DNA of 15,016 nucleotides from a bacterium. Its GTDB lineage: Bacteria > JAMCPX01. How positions within the stretch are numbered: position 1 is the first letter of the stretch; each line of letters opens with the position of its first letter. Shown here piece by piece: positions 12,529 to 15,016 of this stretch. The stretch spans positions 1 through 15,016 of the forward strand of contig JAJYJX010000042.1 of NCBI GenBank assembly GCA_021789095.1, read 5' to 3'. The notes below the pieces were generated by a model. That model was given only the letters and a program-made list of their open reading frames with translations, was not told the DNA's origin and did no database searches. Made by a program: the position numbers and the translations under genes.

Positions 12529-13164
12529 ATGGGTGATGCTATAAAACAAAGGATTATTGAGAAAGCCGGAGAGATGTTCCCCCGTTTCGGCTTTTCTAAG
12601 GTTACCATTGATGAGCTGAGTGAAGAGCTCGGCATAAGCAAGAAAACTATTTACAGGTATTTTACAAGTAAAGACGAGATTGCGGACGCCGTTTACAAAT
12701 GGACGGTAATGTCCGTAAAGACCAGACTTCAGGAGATCATGCAAGAGCCTATCGATTATCTCGATCGCCTGTACATGCTCTGTGAATTTATCGGTCAGTT
12801 CCTATCGAGGATGCATAAAACCGCTCAACAGGATCTTATAAAGCACAGACCGGATCTGTGGGAAAAGATAGAGCTCTACCGGAAGCAGGAGGTGTTTCCT
12901 ATTTTTGAAAATGTACTTGATGAAGGCATAAAGCTTGGTATTGTACGCAGGGACATACAAAAAGATCTAACCTTATTGGTCATGACCAGTGCCGTGGAAG
13001 GCATTCTTACCCCGGAGATCCTTATCCATAAACCCTTTTCAGCGGAGGATGCGTTCAGGAGCATTATAGATATCTTTTTTAACGGTGTTTTAACAGATAA
13101 GGCAAGGTCTTATTACCGTAAAAGATCCTCAATAAAAAAGAAAAAAGGGGCTATCCGGAAGTAG
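12529..13164 (+). CDS. TetR/AcrR-family transcriptional regulator
   Basis: The product is 211 residues. Residues 7-53 are the TetR DNA-binding domain (IIEKAGEMFPRFGFSKVTIDELSEELGISKKTIYRYFTSKDEI, with the recognition helix at SKKTIYRYF). The rest is a helical ligand-binding domain without recognisable effector residues, ending in a lysine/arginine-rich tail. It lies 15 bases before an HlyD-family adaptor and an ABC ATPase, the same order as E. coli cecR-ybhG-ybhF. It therefore probably represses its own exporter operon and releases on binding an exported compound. The ribosome site is weak (AGGGA). Confidence 0.9.
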   Translation: MGDAIKQRIIEKAGEMFPRFGFSKVTIDELSEELGISKKTIYRYFTSKDEIADAVYKWTVMSVKTRLQEIMQEPIDYLDRLYMLCEFIGQFLSRMHKTAQQDLIKHRPDLWEKIELYRKQEVFPIFENVLDEGIKLGIVRRDIQKDLTLLVMTSAVEGILTPEILIHKPFSAEDAFRSIIDIFFNGVLTDKARSYYRKRSSIKKKKGAIRK

Positions 13165-13179
13165 ATAAAGGAGTTAAGT

Positions 13180-14046
13180 ATGGTGTCTAAAAAAGCACGT
13201 ACACTGTTTGTTGTATTCATCGGCATATCCGGCCTCGCTGCCGTTTCCTGTTCAAATAAGAATGCCAATCCCGTAACAGGGAGCGGGACAATAGAGGTTA
13301 CCGAGTATAACGTTGCCTCAAAAATACCGGGGCGCATCGCATGGCTTGCGGTTGATGAAGGCGATCGTGTCAATGACGGAGACGCCATTGTAAAGCTGAC
13401 AGCGAGAGAACTTTCTGCCCAGCGCGACAGGGCTGAAGCCAGCCTCAAAGCCGCGAATGCGCAGATCTCCTCTGCGCAGGCGCAGCTTGAATATTTAAAA
13501 ACCAACCTGACAAGGGTTGAATCGCTTTACAAAAAAGGCGGGGCATCGCAGCAGCAACTTGATCTGGCAAAGACGCAGACAGATTCGGCAAACGCACAGT
13601 TAAAAGCAGCCGTAGCAATGAAGCAGGAGACTGAAAACGCACTGAAGTATGCGGATGTGCAGCTCGATGAAAGCACAATCGCTTCTCCCATAACAGGGGT
13701 TGTTCTTACCAGGAACTATGAGAAGGGAGACGTGGTTATGCCTGGTTCAACAATATTTACGCTGGGCAACCTGAAAAGACCATGGATAAAGATATACGTA
13801 AGCGATCTCGATCTTGGCAGGGTATGGCTGGGACAGCATGTACGGTTAAAGGTTGACAGTTTCCCTGACAAAACCTTTGAAGGAACAGTTGTGCAGATAG
13901 CCGACAAGGCAGAGTTTACGCCGCACGATGTCCAGACAAAGGAGGAGAGGACTTCGCTGGTCTTTGCGGTAAAGGTTTATATCAACAATGAGCAGATACT
14001 TTTAAAGCCGGGCATGCCCGCCGACGCGGTGTTTGAGACAAGATGA
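13180..14046 (+). CDS. HlyD/YbhG-family membrane fusion (periplasmic adaptor) lipoprotein
   Basis: The product is 288 residues. An N-terminal hydrophobic stretch (9-22) ends in AAVSC with Cys24, a plausible though imperfect lipobox, so a membrane-anchored periplasmic lipoprotein is likely. Then come half a lipoyl domain (about 44-78: NVASKIPGRIAWLAVDEGDRVNDGDAI), a helical hairpin coiled coil (about 78-162, rich in Ala and Gln), the second lipoyl half (STIASPITGVVLTRNYEKGDVVMPG, 165-189), and a beta-barrel domain ending LLKPGMPADAVFETR. Such adaptors link inner-membrane pumps to outer-membrane exits. GGAG lies 6 bases before ATG 13180. The partner ATPase follows. Confidence 0.9.
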   Translation: MVSKKARTLFVVFIGISGLAAVSCSNKNANPVTGSGTIEVTEYNVASKIPGRIAWLAVDEGDRVNDGDAIVKLTARELSAQRDRAEASLKAANAQISSAQAQLEYLKTNLTRVESLYKKGGASQQQLDLAKTQTDSANAQLKAAVAMKQETENALKYADVQLDESTIASPITGVVLTRNYEKGDVVMPGSTIFTLGNLKRPWIKIYVSDLDLGRVWLGQHVRLKVDSFPDKTFEGTVVQIADKAEFTPHDVQTKEERTSLVFAVKVYINNEQILLKPGMPADAVFETR

Positions 14047-14056
14047 TGCATTTGAA

Positions 14057-14079
14057 GATAAGGAGTAAGCTCCCTTATC
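14057..14079 (+). promoter_or_regulatory. hairpin holding a Shine-Dalgarno-like sequence between adaptor and ATPase genes
   Basis: GATAAGGAG (14057-14065) pairs with CTCC-C-TTATC (14070-14079, one bulged C) around a 4-base loop. The AAGGAG inside the stem would be hidden, and it lies 35 bases before the ATPase start. The hairpin may tune relative expression or stabilise the upstream message. Confidence 0.35.
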
Positions 14080-14100
14080 ACATTTTCCGGGTGAAACAAG

Positions 14101-15016
14101 ATGCTTGCCGTTGAGACATCAGGATTGAAAAAATCGTTCGATACAACAGAGGCTGTGCGCGGCGTTGACCTGCACATAAACAAGGGTGAGCTCTTCGGCC
14201 TGATCGGTCCTGACGGCGCAGGCAAGACAACCCTCATGAGGCTGTTAACGGGCGTTATGACTCCGGATGCAGGCTCTGTACGGATATTCGGCACAGATGC
14301 GGTAAAACAGAAAGCAGAAGCGGGCATGATGATCGGATACATGCCCCAGAGGTTCAGCCTTTACGAGGAGCTCACGGTAGATGAAAACCTGAAGTTTTTT
14401 GCGGCACTCCGCTCTATTGAAAAAGAGCGTTTCGCAAAACAAAAAGATTACCTGCTCAAATTCACCGACCTTGAACAGTTTACAAAAAGGCTTGCAGGCA
14501 AGCTCTCCGGGGGCATGAAGCAAAAGCTCGGGCTTGCATGCACGCTTATTCACCAGCCGCGATTACTCATCCTTGACGAACCGACGACGGGCGTCGACCC
14601 TGTATCGAGACGCGAGTTCTGGCAGATCCTCGACTCATTTCTGCATCAGGACATGACGATCCTGCTGTCAACACCGTATATGGATGAGGCTGACAGGTGC
14701 ACAACCATTGCGCTCATGAACAACGGTACTCTTCCCGTTGTCGACACACCCCGGCATATGAAAACGCTGATCAAGGGAACGATGCTTGAGGTTGTTTTAC
14801 GAGAACCTCTCCGCGCAAAGCAGGTGCTGGGCTCCGGCACCGCCTACGGCAGAGTTCACATACTCGGAGACAGGATCCACATATTTGTGGACAAACCGGA
14901 TGCAGCATACATAAACGATGTCAAGCAGATCCTGAATAACAGCGGCATAGCCGTAGACCAGACCGGTTTCACGGCCCCGGCGCTTGAAGATGTTTTCGTA
15001 TCCATCATCGCAAAGG
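14101..15016 (+). CDS. ABC transporter ATP-binding protein, YbhF-like (partial, runs off the window)
   Basis: 305 complete codons are present. Walker A GPDGAGKT (36-43), Q-loop GYMPQRFSLYEELTVDENL (Q83), signature LSGGMKQKLGLACTL (135-149) and Walker B LLILDEPTTGVDP (155-167) are all intact. The GPDGAGKTTLMR and LSGGMKQKLGLACTL wording matches the N-terminal half of E. coli YbhF. The H-loop reads STPYMDEADRC, with proline (P192) where most ABC proteins have histidine; YbhF has serine there. YbhF carries two ATPase domains in tandem, so a second domain and then two permease genes are expected beyond the edge. ATG 14101 is the first start after an in-frame stop at 14092-14094; its ribosome site (GGGTGA) is weak. 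Confidence 0.9.
   Translation, partial: MLAVETSGLKKSFDTTEAVRGVDLHINKGELFGLIGPDGAGKTTLMRLLTGVMTPDAGSVRIFGTDAVKQKAEAGMMIGYMPQRFSLYEELTVDENLKFFAALRSIEKERFAKQKDYLLKFTDLEQFTKRLAGKLSGGMKQKLGLACTLIHQPRLLILDEPTTGVDPVSRREFWQILDSFLHQDMTILLSTPYMDEADRCTTIALMNNGTLPVVDTPRHMKTLIKGTMLEVVLREPLRAKQVLGSGTAYGRVHILGDRIHIFVDKPDAAYINDVKQILNNSGIAVDQTGFTAPALEDVFVSIIAK

Noticed and set aside
1-15016. CRISPR array, insertion sequence, toxin-antitoxin pair or prophage
   Set aside because: No regularly spaced repeats, transposase or integrase motifs, or phage proteins were seen on either strand. The only element-like items are the short palindromes and the tRNA-Pro partial copy.

Overview
This is chromosomal DNA from a bacterium of moderate G+C. 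The gene content looks most like a deltaproteobacterium (Desulfobacterota or Syntrophus-type). This placement is inferred from the HadA/HadB-type dehydratase pair, the DUF5752 plus TreT gene pair, a SWIB-domain protein and a YbhG/YbhF-type exporter, not from a marker-gene comparison. I see no transposase, integrase, phage gene or CRISPR array.

Layout. (1) 1-640: the 3' end of an NADP-type glutamate dehydrogenase gene on the plus strand. It is followed by minus-strand tRNA-Arg(TCT) and tRNA-Pro(TGG) genes, and by a 41-bp copy of the 5' half of the same tRNA-Pro gene beyond a hairpin-rich spacer. (2) 645-7677, minus strand, read right to left: a tightly packed run DUF5752 protein > TreT-like trehalose synthase > OtsA-OtsB fusion > two-domain glycosyltransferase (GpgS-like plus a second GT-A domain) > small MscS-type membrane protein. 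The first three genes abut with 0-1 base between them. I read this as an osmolyte locus: two routes to trehalose, probably a glucosylglycerate-type product, and a channel-like protein. (3) 7844-10900, minus strand: a four-gene operon hadA-like > hadB-like > aldehyde dehydrogenase > elongation factor P. The EF-P lacks the usual modified lysine. (4) 10901-12528: a small SWIB-domain protein and a conserved protein that may be V4R-like, both on the minus strand, with structure-rich intergenic stretches. (5) 12529-15016, plus strand: TetR regulator > HlyD-family lipoprotein adaptor > ABC ATPase, cut by the window end. This is the E. coli cecR-ybhG-ybhF order, so a drug or xenobiotic exporter under its own repressor is the best reading.

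The strongest candidate for something undescribed is the osmolyte operon, with its uncharacterised duplicated DUF5752 gene, fused double glycosyltransferase and beta-domain-less MscS-like protein. Next come the EF-P loop variant, the tRNA-Pro partial duplication, and the structured intergenic region 11040-11252. All family names come from recognising motifs by eye; no database search was run.
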